This document shows positions 35,165 to 46,070 of a stretch of 64,000 nucleotides of DNA, one piece after another (within the stretch, counting starts at the first letter, position 1; each line of letters opens with the position of its first letter). The notes below the pieces were generated by a model. It did no database searches, was not told the DNA's origin, and saw only the letters and a program-made list of their open reading frames with translations. The DNA is from Topomyia yanbarensis. Taxonomy: Eukaryota > Arthropoda > Insecta > Diptera > Culicidae. Made by a program: the position numbers and the translations under genes. The stretch spans positions 71,733,412 through 71,797,411 of the forward strand of contig NC_080671.1 of NCBI RefSeq assembly GCF_030247195.1, given 5' to 3'.

Positions 35165-35465
35165 AGAACCAAAAACTAAACAAGATCTCTTCTTTTTCGA
35201 GTGTTCGTGTACTCGAAGACTAACTAAGCAGATACATAATAAACCATGCTTTATAGGTCGCATTGCTTACTTGGAGCGAATTCTAGACCTTCTAAATCTC
35301 TAACTCCGCGATACCTATGGAATAATCCGATGAATCGTTGTCCTTCCGTTAGTTAGATAGAGCATCAACACTTCCCATCTACCTTATTCTTTATCCTTCC
35401 TCGTGAACGATGGAGATGGGGCCGGCCGGCAATGACGGCTATCATGCTGTTGAGGTTTTTATATG
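35165..35465 (+). mobile_element. Possible plus-strand 3'-end fragment of another non-LTR element
   Basis: In plus orientation the stretch reads DLFFFECSCTRRLTKQIHNK and FIGRIAYLERILDLLNL, then a GC-rich tail (GGGGCCGGCCGGCAATGACG). This resembles the C-terminal end of a non-LTR ORF2 followed by a 3' UTR. It lies where the minus-strand I-type linker loses its open frame. No duplication was found. Confidence 0.35.
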
Positions 35466-35639
35466 GGTTGGATTGGTATGAATTCCTACTTACCATTTCC
35501 TTAGCAATTCTAATTAGATAAGCAGCAGTCAAACATGATTAGGTTAGTGTGCAATCCGCTAAAATCATCGTCACAACGCAACGGAACAATTTTTGACTAT
35601 GGGGTTCATCTAGAAGCACGCATAATTTGAAGCGGATAA

Positions 35640-36060
35640 GCCTCTTGGTATGCTGCTACTATGAGTGGGTTTGTTTTACCAACGAAATCATCTAAATCAC
35701 TTGGGGATTCAAGCGTCGAACGATACTTATGAAATCTAGTCCCCAAGCCAAATAGAGGTGCGCTCGTAGATTTGGGACTCCGATATGTGACGATATCTAG
35801 CGAGACGTTTGAATGCTCAAAGACGATGTACTGGTGATCAGATAACGACAGATCAGGCTCTTTGAGTACGAGCCAGTTTTCGAACTCATGCGAATACCGT
35901 CGGAGCAGAAAGTTACATTTAACACTTTTTCTCTGCCAGCTCGCGTAAATGTTGAGCGATTTCCTACATTCAGTATATGTAGATTTGAACTACTCAAGTC
36001 TTCCATCAATTCGGTGCCTCTTAAGTTGATTTCTGAGCTGTGATAGGCATTTGCATCGCA
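35640..36060 (-). pseudogene. APE-type endonuclease, C-terminal part (I-type ORF2)
   Basis: The minus-strand frame from about 36060 encodes FFGCDANAYHSSEINLRGTE, corresponding to the family motif GDxNAHH, then LHILNVGNRSTFTRAGREKV and LNVTFCSDGIR, the conserved strand before the final catalytic His. A one-base slip later gives DLSDHQYIVFEHSN-like coding with the SDH motif. RFHKYRSTLESPSDLDDFVG and KTNPLIVAAYQEAYPLQ (35720-35620) form the linker to RT. The enzyme would nick the target DNA. Broken copy. Confidence 0.75.
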
Positions 36061-36224
36061 GCCGAAAAAAAATTTCTGTCAAAAAACAAAAATCCTCCAT
36101 GATCCGCCGCTGGTTTCAAGCGACGTTTCAGTGTCTCAAGTCTCAAGATCGTAGCTTTCGATCCATTGTAAGTATGTGCAAATTGTACTGAATATGTAAT
36201 ACAGTAATGTTTCGATTATATCAC

Positions 36225-36315
36225 GCTTATATATCCATATATGTATGCATGTAAATGTGTATAAACATATGTATATGTACGTATCTTAGTATGCATATGT
36301 TAGTTAGTATGTTCA
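36225..36315 (+). repeat. TATG-type microsatellite
   Basis: Imperfect TATG/TGTA/CATA tetranucleotide repetition over about 90 bp. Confidence 0.7.
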
Positions 36316-36359
36316 CCATTGTATTGAACATAATTAGTTATGGAATCGTAGTTTGGACA

Positions 36360-36400
36360 AATGGCAGGCACAATTGCACAACTAGGTGGATTAAAACAGA
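36360..36400 (+). repeat. Terminal scrap of the GGAGGGCCGAG dispersed repeat
   Basis: GGCACAATTGCACAACTAGG plus TGGATTAAAACAGATTTT matches the right edge of the long copy (38138-38175), separated from it by about 1.7 kb, so it belongs to another truncated copy. Confidence 0.55.
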
Positions 36401-36734
36401 TTTTAAAAAATTGTTTGTATTTGCATTCTCGTGTGCTTGAATGGTTCCTTGCTCATTTGAAATTTTTCTACAGTTTGCAATTTTTGTTTGAAGTTTTGAA
36501 CACCTCAAATTCGGTTTTTTGGTCAACATGGTTTTATTTATCGAAAAAACATTTCTTTTTGGAAAACTGAACCATTCAATTACGCCGTAATTCATTTCCC
36601 TTCGATATTTTTTCACTTTTTTGATTTCAGTTAAGCGGTTTGTGTTGAAGAATCTTCACTACAAGCCTCTGCAAAGCACGCTTCGGGGAAGGGTCAATAA
36701 CCCCAAAAAAAATATTTCTTTTTAATTTCACTTG

Positions 36735-38175
36735 TTTTTGCCTTTCTCAATAGAAAGGTATTGCAATTGCTCTGAAAACCGACTTTTTAACGGAGGCCCG
36801 GAGGGCCGAGTGACATATACCATTCGATTCAGTTCGTCGAGTTCGGCAAATGTCTGTGTGTGTATGTATGTGTGTATGTATGTATGTGTGTGTATGTGCG
36901 TATGTGTGTGTATGTGCGTATGTGTGTGTGTATGTGACCAAAAGTGTCACTCATTTTTCTCAGAGATGGCTGAACCGATTTTGACAAACTTAGTCTCAAA
37001 TGAAAGGTGCAACGTTCCCATAGGCTGCTATTGAATTTCTAATGGATCCGATTTCCGGTTCCGGAATTACAGAGTGATGAGTACGAACACGCAGAAAATG
37101 TCGATTTTAATAAATTCTGCAATGAATGTATAAAGGTGAAAATTTTTCCAAAATATGACCACAACTGCTTCGATTTGTAGTATTAGGTCACTAACATCCA
37201 TTCAAAGTCTATTTGGCCACATTGGCCACCATCATCGGTTCCGGAAGCCCCGGCGGAAGTATCTAAATTCAGAATAACAGTCACATCGGTTTCTCGGAGA
37301 TGACTAGACCGATTTGGCCTTGGTCTCAAATGAAAGGTATTGCGTCCCCGTAAATGGCTATTTGATTTCATCCCGATCCGATTTCCGGTTCCGGAGTTAC
37401 AGGCTGTGGCGTGCGATCACATAGCAAATTGTGATTCAAACCGATACTCCGATGAAAGCGAAAAAGGTAAAAATTTCGCTAAAATGTCTCTCAAACAACT
37501 TAAATTTGCTGTTCTAGGTCACCGACGGCCAACCAAACTTTCGTTGACTAAATTGACCACCATAGATGGTTCCGGAAGTGCCCGGGAAAAGCGGCCATCT
37601 TTCAAAATTTGCGAACTCACATCAGTTTCCCGGAAATGGTTTGGCCGATTTTCACAAACTTAGTCCCAAATGATAGCTATTATATCCCCACAGATGTCTA
37701 TAAAATTTCGTACGGATCGCTTATATGGGGCCGGAAATATAGACTAAATCGTCCGGTCATATATGAAATTCCCATATAAACCGGAACTCAAATTTTTTTT
37801 TCAAAGGGGGGACCCCATGAAATTTCAGAAATCGAATTCGTATTTTTGATGCCAAACATCTTTAAAATGCATGAAACGTCGAGATTTTATGTTATCTCGA
37901 AAATTTTTTTTTATAAAAATCGACTTTTTGGGACTTTGCCGATTTCGCACCTTTTTTCAGTTCAATATTACCATGGCTGTTTTTTCTTTTTCAAAATTTT
38001 AGTACTCGAATAATGATTTATTTTCCTGTATATAGTTGTCATGTGATGTATAATAATAAAATGTAATATATGCATTTAAAAGTTTTTAATGAATATAAAC
38101 AACGCACACATTCTCGTGATTCATGATTGAGAAAGGCACAATTGCACCGCTAGGTGGATTAAAATAGGTTTTCTT
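36735..38175 (+). repeat. Long copy of the GGAGGGCCGAG dispersed repeat
   Basis: It starts at CCTTTCTCAATAGAAAGGTA (itself a short palindrome) and ends ATTGAGAAAGGCACAATTGC then ACCGCTAGGTGGATT. Inside are GGAGGCCCGGAGGGCCGAGT, a TATG/TGTG microsatellite (36853-36940), and a module of about 320-340 bp repeated three times (TTTCTCAGAGATGGCTGAAC near 36960, TTTCTCGGAGATGACTAGAC near 37290, TTTCCCGGAAATGGTTTGGC near 37625), each followed by TCAAATGA(A)AGGT and GATCCGATTTCCGGTTCCGG-like text. No coding. Other copies: 24085-24310 and 48235-48405 (inverted). Confidence 0.8.
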
Positions 38176-38503
38176 CGTTAGTGCTACTAACATATTGTCT
38201 TTCGATTTTCCAAATAAAATTCGCATAAAACCCTTGAAAAAGTCACGAATTTAACTCACTTTTCGTCCTCAACAATATACATAACTCCTTAAAGAAACTC
38301 TTTTTTCGAAGGCGGTGATAAGAAAGTGAATGTTTGCATTTATTTGATTCTGTAGAAATACGCTGCAAGCTGATCAAACACGGTCAAAATTGCCTTCTGC
38401 AATATAAACTTGAAGAAATTTTTGCTCAAATGAAAGAAGCAAATGTCTAGCATGAGGAAACTCATTTGTATTTAGGTATAGAAAACACACACACACACAT
38501 CTA

Positions 38504-38644
38504 TCTATATATAAAAGTCAATGTTTGTATGTATTTGATTTATGGACTTCCAAACGGCTTAACCGATTGCTGTGCTTCGGAACGAATTGTGTTTTCCTCC
38601 TATTTCATTGAAAGTCGCAGCATCGCGCGATGTGTATTAGCTAG
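38504..38644 (+). mobile_element. Tiny Helitron-like non-autonomous element
   Basis: The 5' end TCTATATATAAAAGTCAATG follows an A, and the 3' end CTAG is followed by T, as Helitrons prefer (insertion between A and T, 5' TC, 3' CTRR). About 12 bp before the 3' end lies the palindrome CATCGCGCGATG, the expected terminal hairpin. It is only about 141 bp with no coding. A CA run directly precedes it. Confidence 0.5.
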
Positions 38645-38984
38645 TACTTCAATAAATGGTTACATACATACATGCAGCAATTGTCCTATCAGAAAATATT
38701 TGCCTTGAAAAACAGCTCATGAAATAAAGAATGATTAATTTCATAATTATTCTTTCAACGAATATACAAAAATGGCTATTCTTACAATGATGTCTTCCTC
38801 TATTATTCAGTCCAATAATTATATTCTGGTAGTCATCAAAGATAAAACTACTCAAACTGCTGATGGGTGATAGAAAATTTTCCATGTACTATGACGAGTT
38901 GCCGAAACAAACAAGGTGCCGTCGCGAACCTAACATCTGTAACCAATACTCCGTTTCTGTTCAAACAAAGACTTTTTCCATGGG

Positions 38985-39110
38985 CCGTGGGATGGTTGAA
39001 TCGACACAAAAATTTTAAGTTTTATATGTCGGATAAACAATTTCCCAAAAATGCTTCAACTCGCCGATTACACGTACTTTGATCACTTCGCGCGCAATGA
39101 TCCACGAACG
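38985..39110 (+). repeat. Diverged right arm of the 15.4-16.5 kb fold-back element
   Basis: GGTTGAATCGACACAAAAAT, TTTTATATGTCGGATAAACA and TTTGATCACTTCGCGCGCAA match 16395-16525 in order with substitutions and a deletion. Confidence 0.6.
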
Positions 39111-39539
39111 ATTTTTATTAAATGAATATGTTCTGGAGGAGCTCTTTATCCCCAAATCTGAATTTATCATCGTACAATGTTTATAATAAGAAAACGAATT
39201 TAGTTTGACCCTGTTGAGGAATTTCACCGTAATGCATAATTATCGTTTTATTTCCCCATAATTCTTGGTAAATTCCAACCAGCTATTTCTAGTAAACTTT
39301 TCCAGTAACCAAAATGTGCCACAACGATTTTCAATATGAAAGAGATCAAAAAAAATGTTACCTGAACCAGAAACAAATTGGGCGACGGTTAAAGAAGTGC
39401 ATACAAAAGCAAACAACAACATCCTTAACCGCTATCAGTTTTGGTTGCAAATCATTTTAACATCTGAAAGGATCCACCACCGACGCTCAGTGGAACACGA
39501 TCTGTTTTAGACTGCTCGAATACGAACAAATTCTATGCA

Positions 39540-39950
39540 CGATATGCTTCCAAATTCAAGATCTGTACAGCGCGAACATGGGAAAAGGTAGACTCTTCAG
39601 TGCAGCAAGTGGCACTATGTGTATACGTTCTGTTCTATTGTATTTTTGTGCTATGTGAAGTAGCGCTCCTCGCGCAGTCATACCGCTCTGTCGTCGTTGA
39701 ATATCTTTCTCCCGAAGGCACCGAAAATATCCTTGATCCTGGGGCGGTTGGAAGTGAGAAGAAGGAAGAGACACGTACGCTTTTCCCGGGCCCGGACCGG
39801 CACACATTGGTGTGGCTTGAAGTTGCGAGGAAAGCACGGCGAACGGGGATATGGCATAACTATCATGATTCTTATAAATTATTTATGTGCTTTTCTCCGT
39901 GGTGATGGGTATGGGCTAAACTTGGTGAGTGACGTATGAGAGTGGTACAT
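39540..39950. other. GC-richer island with overlapping open frames
   Basis: Frames of 60-100 codons are open on both strands, which usually means GC-rich composition rather than genes. The longest plus frame (39600-39905) has a hydrophobic start (VLFYCIFVLCEVALLA), but no ATG in frame begins it. It may be untranslated or LTR-like sequence of an element. I cannot assign it. Confidence 0.25.
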
Positions 39951-40339
39951 ATTCATAAAATCATACCATGTTGCAAGTAACAATTTTCACATTTCGAACC
40001 GGCGGAGTCATGGTTGGCTGATGATCGAATCTACATAAATTCGATGATGCACAGTAAAGTGCCATCACGAAGTAAAGACCTTGAATTTATGCACTAGCTG
40101 CTCGGTCGATTGATATTTCGATTTGGATGAAGCATGGTCGAATGAACCGTATTATACTACTACATATGTTTGTTTTTCATTTTTGTTTCGGAAGCTATCC
40201 GAAATCTGCTTTTTCTATTCGTTGTATTATAGCCAACCACTAAAAATTTTCAAAGAAAATGTATTTGAATCTCATATGGTTGGTGTTCAAATAAACACCC
40301 TTCTTCAAAAGAATTGGTATTGAATAATGTGAGAGCATT

Positions 40340-42190
40340 ACCGCCTTTACGCATAGGCCATGGTCAGGGACTTCGCGATTTTAGGGGTCCTATACTAAGG
40401 ATGAATCTATTCATACTACACACCAAAATCGTGAATAAAGTGCCATGAGTTCTGGAATAATCCCATTTTTACGTCACGAACGCAGAACCATGAACAAAAA
40501 TTATGGCTTTTATAATCATGTTCAATTTCCCTTCAGTAACGCCCGCATAACGCTTTCACTAGTAGAAATAATTGTTTTTGTTATGAGAACTTCAGTCACG
40601 GTTTCCGCTAAGTTATTTCTAATTCGATTCTCAGTACGCGAACTAGTTCACTACTTTATGAAATTATTCATAAAACCAAAGGTGAACTAATGTTTTTTTC
40701 ATGGATATAGTAGCATTAGTTAACAAAATCAAAATATTCTGGCTATTTTTTCGGAACCTATTTCACGAAATTCGGAATTTTTTCATGAATCCATTGAATC
40801 TTCGTGAACTAATTCATGATCCCTAATATATTAGTTACGATCCAATATCCGTGCTGGTTAAATGGTTCATAAAATCATCCAATATTGTTCATGTATTCGT
40901 GAACTAATTCATAATTTCTAATACATTAGCTGCGATTCAATATCTGTGATTCCTAACATATTAGTCACGATCCAACGTCTATTTGCGTGCTTGTGATATT
41001 TAGAAGATATATCTAATAATTTACAATTTCATGCTACATGGTAATGAAATTTTTACGTGAATTCTTTCACAAAATTTGGAGTATTATTCTTGGAATCATT
41101 TTTGTTCCATGAACTTTTTCATGAAACACCCAGATGCTAGCGACCGCATTAGATATAAAAAACTCTTAGGACCTTGAACATCGTCATTCATTTGATAAGG
41201 TTCTTTGTTATGTCCGGACAGTAAACGAAAACTGCACTGAGAACCCCAAATAGTGTGCGTGATATAGTTCACAGAACCAGATATCTCGAATGAGTCTTAT
41301 TTTAATAATCCAGTTCATATTGTCACGCTATTCCGAGTAAAAAAAACCGTTAGTAACCAAAAAATAATAGATCACGACAAGGAGAAGAGAATTTACGAAT
41401 ACCATGATAAAACTGCTGATAACATGAACATTAGTTACATTACTCTTTGAAAGTAAGCTCTAAAAGAAAATATCATGATAACATGAAAATAATTTACGAA
41501 AATCGTGAATAAGATCATGAAATCATGAATACAAATCACACAACTAGTGACCCAATATCTAAAATCGTGACTAAGATCCTGAAATCATGAACATGAATTG
41601 CTCTATTCATGACTAAAATATCACGATACCATGAACAGAAGTTACAAAAATCGTGACTAAGATCCTGAAAACATGAACACACATCAAACAACTCGTGACA
41701 AAAATATTTAAAGTCGTGACACGTTATCGTGATATTTTAGTCATGAATCACTCTACTCATGACTAAAATATCACGATAACGTGAATATAAATTACGAACA
41801 GCGCGACTAAGATCCTGAAATCATGAGCTTTAATCCTGCCAACGTCATGAGAATTCACAAGAATCGCGAATAAGCTCTTGATATCATGAACAACGTTTGA
41901 CTGTCGATTGTGTATTCCCCAACCATGAATAAGAATCACAAAAAAACTTAACATGTCCAGAGAACAACAACAGTAACCCAACCAAACATTCTAATGTAAC
42001 GCCATGTTTATATGCGGGGCGAACTACTTCTCGGAAAACACAAATAGTTTCATGAATACGATGTATATTATTCATAATTTCAGGAGCTTGTTCACGGGTT
42101 TCGTGAATCTTCCAGTTTACGAAATCGTGACCTTTTATTCATGAATTTATGAACGGATTTTTTTCCGTGATTTCATTAATTTTATAATAA
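40340..42190. repeat. Repeat built from ATCGTGA / TCATGAA modules, with long palindrome
   Basis: 40800-40985 has three copies of a CGTGAACTAATTCATGATCC / TAATATATTAGTTACGATCC module. 41480-41900 has a run of ATCGTGACTAAGATCCTGAA and CATGACTAAAATATCACGAT modules in both orientations. At 41720-41746 and 41757-41783 are perfect 27-bp inverted arms around a 10-nt loop. No open frame of note and no terminal duplication found; probably a non-autonomous element. Confidence 0.6.
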
Positions 42191-42359
42191 ATTTTCAATT
42201 GTTGCGTATAGAACCAAATGATGTTTTACAAAGTTATAAAGCAAGTAAAACGTCAACGATTGGAGCAATGTTTACCTTGAAATTACCCCATTCGGAGGCG
42301 TTGGTATGTATCTAACAACCCCAATCCGTGTTAAAATAAATAACAAATTTCAAAATGAT

Positions 42360-42930
42360 GGTTCTCAGCCGTGTCCCATCGAAATTTTATGTGGTTTTTT
42401 TTGAAACGATCACGAGTGTGCTGAAGGATATTTTGAGGGTTTTTTGGTCAAATTGGGCACACCCTGGGGTATTCCGAAACCTGGTTCTACCGCCAATAAG
42501 GACAATTTTCGATCCAATGTCAAGCCCGTCTTGTGACATGTCAAGCTTTATGATTTGCAAAACAAGTGCACTGGAGAATGTTTTGAACGTTTTTGATCGA
42601 ATTGGCCATACCCTGAGGTATCGCAGGTACATGGTTTCACCTGTCTCCCCGTGGAACCAAGTTTCTGGAGTATCCGGGATTCCCCAATCGACCATTTCGA
42701 CCAAAAAACTTCAAAATATATTCCAGCGGGCTTTTCTTGCAAAATCATGAGGTTTGACATGCTGCAAGACGGGTTTTAGAATGGAACAAAAGTTATGCTT
42801 CTTTTCCGCTAGAAGCAGGCTCCTGGAATACCCCGGGGTGTGACCAATTCGACCAAAATACCTTCAAAATGTCTGCCAGTGTACTTAATTTACAAAATCA
42901 TGAAGTTTGACAAGTCGCAAGACGGGGTTT
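42360..42930. repeat. Inverted-module dispersed repeat
   Basis: The module GGTCAAATTGGGCACACCCT...GGGGTATTCC (42446-42480) recurs inverted as GGAATACCCCGGGGTGTGAC...CAATTCGACC (42827-42860). Another pair is GACAATTTTCGATCCAATGT...CAAGCCCGTC versus TTTGACATGCTGCAAGACGG. The overlapping open frames on both strands here (42355-42750) are by-products. Confidence 0.5.
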
Positions 42931-42999
42931 AATTTTTTTATGAGAATGCATAATATGTGTAGTCGATCTGTGTCGATGAATCACAAAAAACTGAATACA

Positions 43000-43880
43000 T
43001 TTTTTTTCCTATTATTTTTGAAGAAAAGTGAGCGAATTTTACAATTCAATATGAGATTTTTCGGTTTTCAAGTAGCCATTTTCAAAAGATCGAACTTTTT
43101 GTCTATTTTTATTTATTCATCGAGTAACAACAAGTCTAAGTTTTACAAATCATATTGAATTTCCTATGTCAGACAATTTTATCAAGAGTTACCGTGATCG
43201 CCGCTGCGCTCTTCGACGTGGAAATAGTTAGACGTCTACTCTTGGAACGCTCGTATGTGTGGCTCTGTGTGACTGAAAATTTTTTTTTTAGTGCGCAATG
43301 AATATTTAAATAGGTTTTAACATTACACAAAAGATTCCAAAAGAAGCCTTCGTAAAACAAAATAACTTTCGGATTGAGCAATTTATACCAGACGCCTCCC
43401 TTACAAAGTGTGATGTTAAATTCTTTTCAAACACCAATGTTTGTTCATCGGTTAACGAAGTTTAGTAACTACTCGCATAGAATAGTCCTGATATTTAAAT
43501 TCTAAATGTAAAAATCAAAATGTTGTTCGTAGGATAGCAACACCGCTTTACTCCATCATTGCTTTTCCTTGGCCAAGGCACTCTTTATCCTCAAACAACG
43601 TTCTATAACTATGAAGATAAGATTACCATAGGGACAAAGCACTTGCGTGGTATTTTTTAAAATGAACGAAAGGAAATATATTTTCTTTCCATCAAAATAG
43701 AAATTTAAAATGTGTTTTGCTTTGCGTGTAGAACTTCAAAGCTCGGCAAGAAGCTAGTTCTACATTCAACAAAATACAGAAGAAATGGATTAGCGTAAGA
43801 GGTGTATAGGTATAGATTTCGTCAAATGCAATAGAAGTGCAAGTACAAGACACGAATTTTGCATACCCGCTAGGCGTTAT
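43000..43880. other. Non-coding spacer before the CR1-type element
   Basis: No gene or repeat recognised. The 5' untranslated region of the following retrotransposon probably lies in the last 200-300 bp, but its start is not visible. Confidence 0.35.
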
Positions 43881-43896
43881 TCCATTTCTCGGAAGC

Positions 43897-44686
43897 ATGG
43901 TTTGCACTAGCTGCTCGAAAGTCGTTAATGACTCTGACCGCATCATCTGTCGTGGGTACTGCGGAAGCTCGTTCCATATGATATGTGTTAAAGTGGATTA
44001 TGATATTAGAGCAGCAGTCTTAGCAACCCATCTACGAAACTTATTTTGGATGTGTAACGGCTGCGCTGACCTGTTTTCAAGCGACTACTTCCGTAAAATG
44101 TCTTCACGTTGTTACGAGAATCCAATTCCCGACGACAATTCTCTAAAATCCTTAAAGGACGACATTGCTGATTTGAAAAACGTCGTAAAAGCTCTCTCGG
44201 TTAAAGTTGAGTTGAAACCGTTATCTCCAACCGTAAATACGTCTTGGAATAGGATTGCTGGATATAATCCAGTTCCAAATACACCTAAGCGCAAGCGTGA
44301 AGATGACCAGCTAAAAACCAAAACGCTAATATTCGTGGAGCTAAGGCTACGTTTGAAACGATAAAAACAGTTTCACCACCTGAGGAGCTGTTATGGGTCT
44401 ACTTGTCAGCATTTGACCCCAGTACGACGGATGATTGAAAGTGAAATGTCTGGGCGAGGATATACAACCAAGGATAGTTCGTCTAGTTCCTAAGGACAAG
44501 GATGTCACATCTCTGAGCTATATAACATTTAAGATCGGCGTTCGTAAATCTTATAGGGATAAGGCCCTCTCCAAACAAACCTGGCCAGAAAACATTTACT
44601 TTAGGGAATTTGTGAATAACTCAACAAGTCAACGACCAATTATCAAGATTGCTGCAGAGAGGAATTCATCTGGTGGTGCTCTGTAG
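43897..44686 (+). pseudogene. ORF1 of CR1-type element (PHD finger), frameshifted
   Basis: ORF1 proteins bind element RNA. From the ATG at 43897 (MVCTSCSKVV) the Cys/His pattern is C-x2-C, C-x3-C, H-x2-C (CGSSFHMIC), then C-x2-C (WMCNGC) about 23 residues on, a C4HC3 PHD finger. A short helical stretch (LKDDIADLKNVVKALSV) may form a coiled coil. The frame stops at 44362. EELLWVYLSAFDPSTTDD continues in another frame, and from 44435 VKCLGEDIQPRIVRLVPKDK then SLSYITFKIGV resembles the RRM-like half. A TAG ends it at 44684. Inactive. Confidence 0.8.
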
Positions 44687-44767
44687 CTCAACGCTATACC
44701 GGAAAATCTCTTTCTAACTTTATTTTCCTCGGCAATCAGCATACCTGACGAATCGGAGACTTCTTCT

Positions 44768-45316
44768 GTGTCAGGTAAAGCCAAGGAGGGTATATGTTCT
44801 TCCGAAGCAATTATAGATTCTTCACACCCTCAAAACAAATCTCAATTGCAGTCTGTCGACAAACACAATTCGTTTGATTCTACCATCATTGCAAACCTGT
44901 CTGGCAAACAACTTCAATGTCTAAGTGAAAAGTTAGATCGCAGCGCTGCTGCTCGCTCAGAACGCCTCCCACTACAGACTGCTGCTGAACACAACAGTTT
45001 AGACGCCGTCACCGAAGATTATCTGCACAGCAGTCGACTGGAATTTCACCCTTCTGACCCGGTCGTGCTCTCTAACGATTTGAACCAACTAAATGATGGT
45101 GCACATTGTTTGTCACTGCCATCGCCGGGACGTCCGCTATACATCACTACGGAAGCCCCCAAGCGCTCCGACGCAGTCGCGCTACCAGCCAGCGACCCGA
45201 TTAATAGTCCCGGCCCTGCGTTTGGAGGTCGTGAGGGGGTCTTCCGAACTCCCTTCTCAGGTGAGTATTTTGCTTTATATGACAGTTCGCTTTCTGAAAA
45301 GCGGTCTGGTTCATAG
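44768..45316 (+). pseudogene. Ser-rich ORF1 tail / inter-ORF segment of CR1-type element
   Basis: An open frame of about 180 codons without a convincing ATG start runs between the ORF1 stop and ORF2. It is rich in Ser, Asn, Gln and His (for example SSHPQNKSQLQSVDKHNSFD) and has no globular motif. It probably represents the low-complexity C-terminal part of ORF1 after a premature stop, ending just before the ORF2 start. Confidence 0.5.
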
Positions 45317-45317
45317 C

Positions 45318-46070
45318 ATGCCATTGCGTACAACCCCAGATTTCCTGTCCGTGTACTACCAGAACGTTCGTGGAATGAGAACAAAAACGCAGGCTTTCTT
45401 GCTTGCGCTCACTTCCTGCGACTATGACATTATCGTTCTCACTGAAACCTGGTTACGTGATGATATATTAAACACCGAGCTAACGACGAACTACGCAATC
45501 TACCGATGCGATCGCAACTCTTCTACCAGTCATCTACGTCGCGGAGATGGTGTTCTCATAGCGATAAAGAAACATCTAACTGGGACTATACTAAAAATGC
45601 CGGAATTTGAATGTTTGGAGCAAGTTGTACCCGTTTCACTGCCAGGTCGATCGTTACATATTTGTTGCATTTATCTAAGGCCGAACAGTGATCTTGACTT
45701 GTACAACGTTCACTCTTCTGCAGTCCAAAGCATCCTGGACAAATGTAATAGGCGCGACAATGTACTTGCTGTAGGTGATTATAATCTTCCTAATCTTCGG
45801 TGGATTTTTGATGACGATTATAAGTGCTACCTTCCTGAAAATGCAACCACGGAACAAGAGACGGCCATCACACAAACTTTGGTTGCTGGTGGCTTGTATC
45901 AAATCTGCTCTGTTAGCAACGTGAATGGACGGACCCTCGATTTAGCTTTCGTCAATGACACGGACGTATTCGAACTGATTGAGCCTCCCACATCTATACT
46001 GAAGGTTGACCCTCACCATAAACCCTTCATTTTAAGACTTGGTATGCGTTCTGATGACGGCGAACTTTGA
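45318..46070 (+). pseudogene. ORF2 APE endonuclease domain of CR1-type element
   Basis: From the ATG at 45318 (MPLRTTPDFL) the order of motifs is that of apurinic-type endonucleases: VYYQNVRGMRTK, IIVLTETWL with the catalytic Glu, a YRCDR segment, GDGVLIAIKK, VAVGDYNLPNLRW with Asp and Asn, NGRTLDLAFVND, and DPHHKPFIL (usually SDHxP). These residues nick one strand of target DNA to prime reverse transcription. The frame opens further upstream but without motifs. It ends at a TGA at 46068, after which coding continues in another frame, so the RT is separated by frameshifts. Confidence 0.9.

Larger units (their letters stand above)
31090..36160 (-). mobile_element. I-type non-LTR retrotransposon remnant, minus strand, interrupted
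   Basis: Read on the minus strand in order: endonuclease C-terminal part (36060-35790), linker (35790-35470), RT (35160-34000), then, after a 1.87-kb insertion, RNase H (31886-31540) and a Cys/His C-terminal region (31441-31142). This order (endonuclease, RT, RNase H) is that of the I superfamily. Stops and frameshifts occur throughout. A short plus-strand fragment (35165-35465) appears to interrupt the linker, and the hAT-like element 31895-33759 interrupts the RNase H. Confidence 0.8.

Noticed and set aside
39600..39905. 101-codon frame with hydrophobic N-terminus, considered a secreted protein.
   Set aside because: It opens at GTG with no in-frame ATG before the hydrophobic part, and frames on both strands are equally open there.
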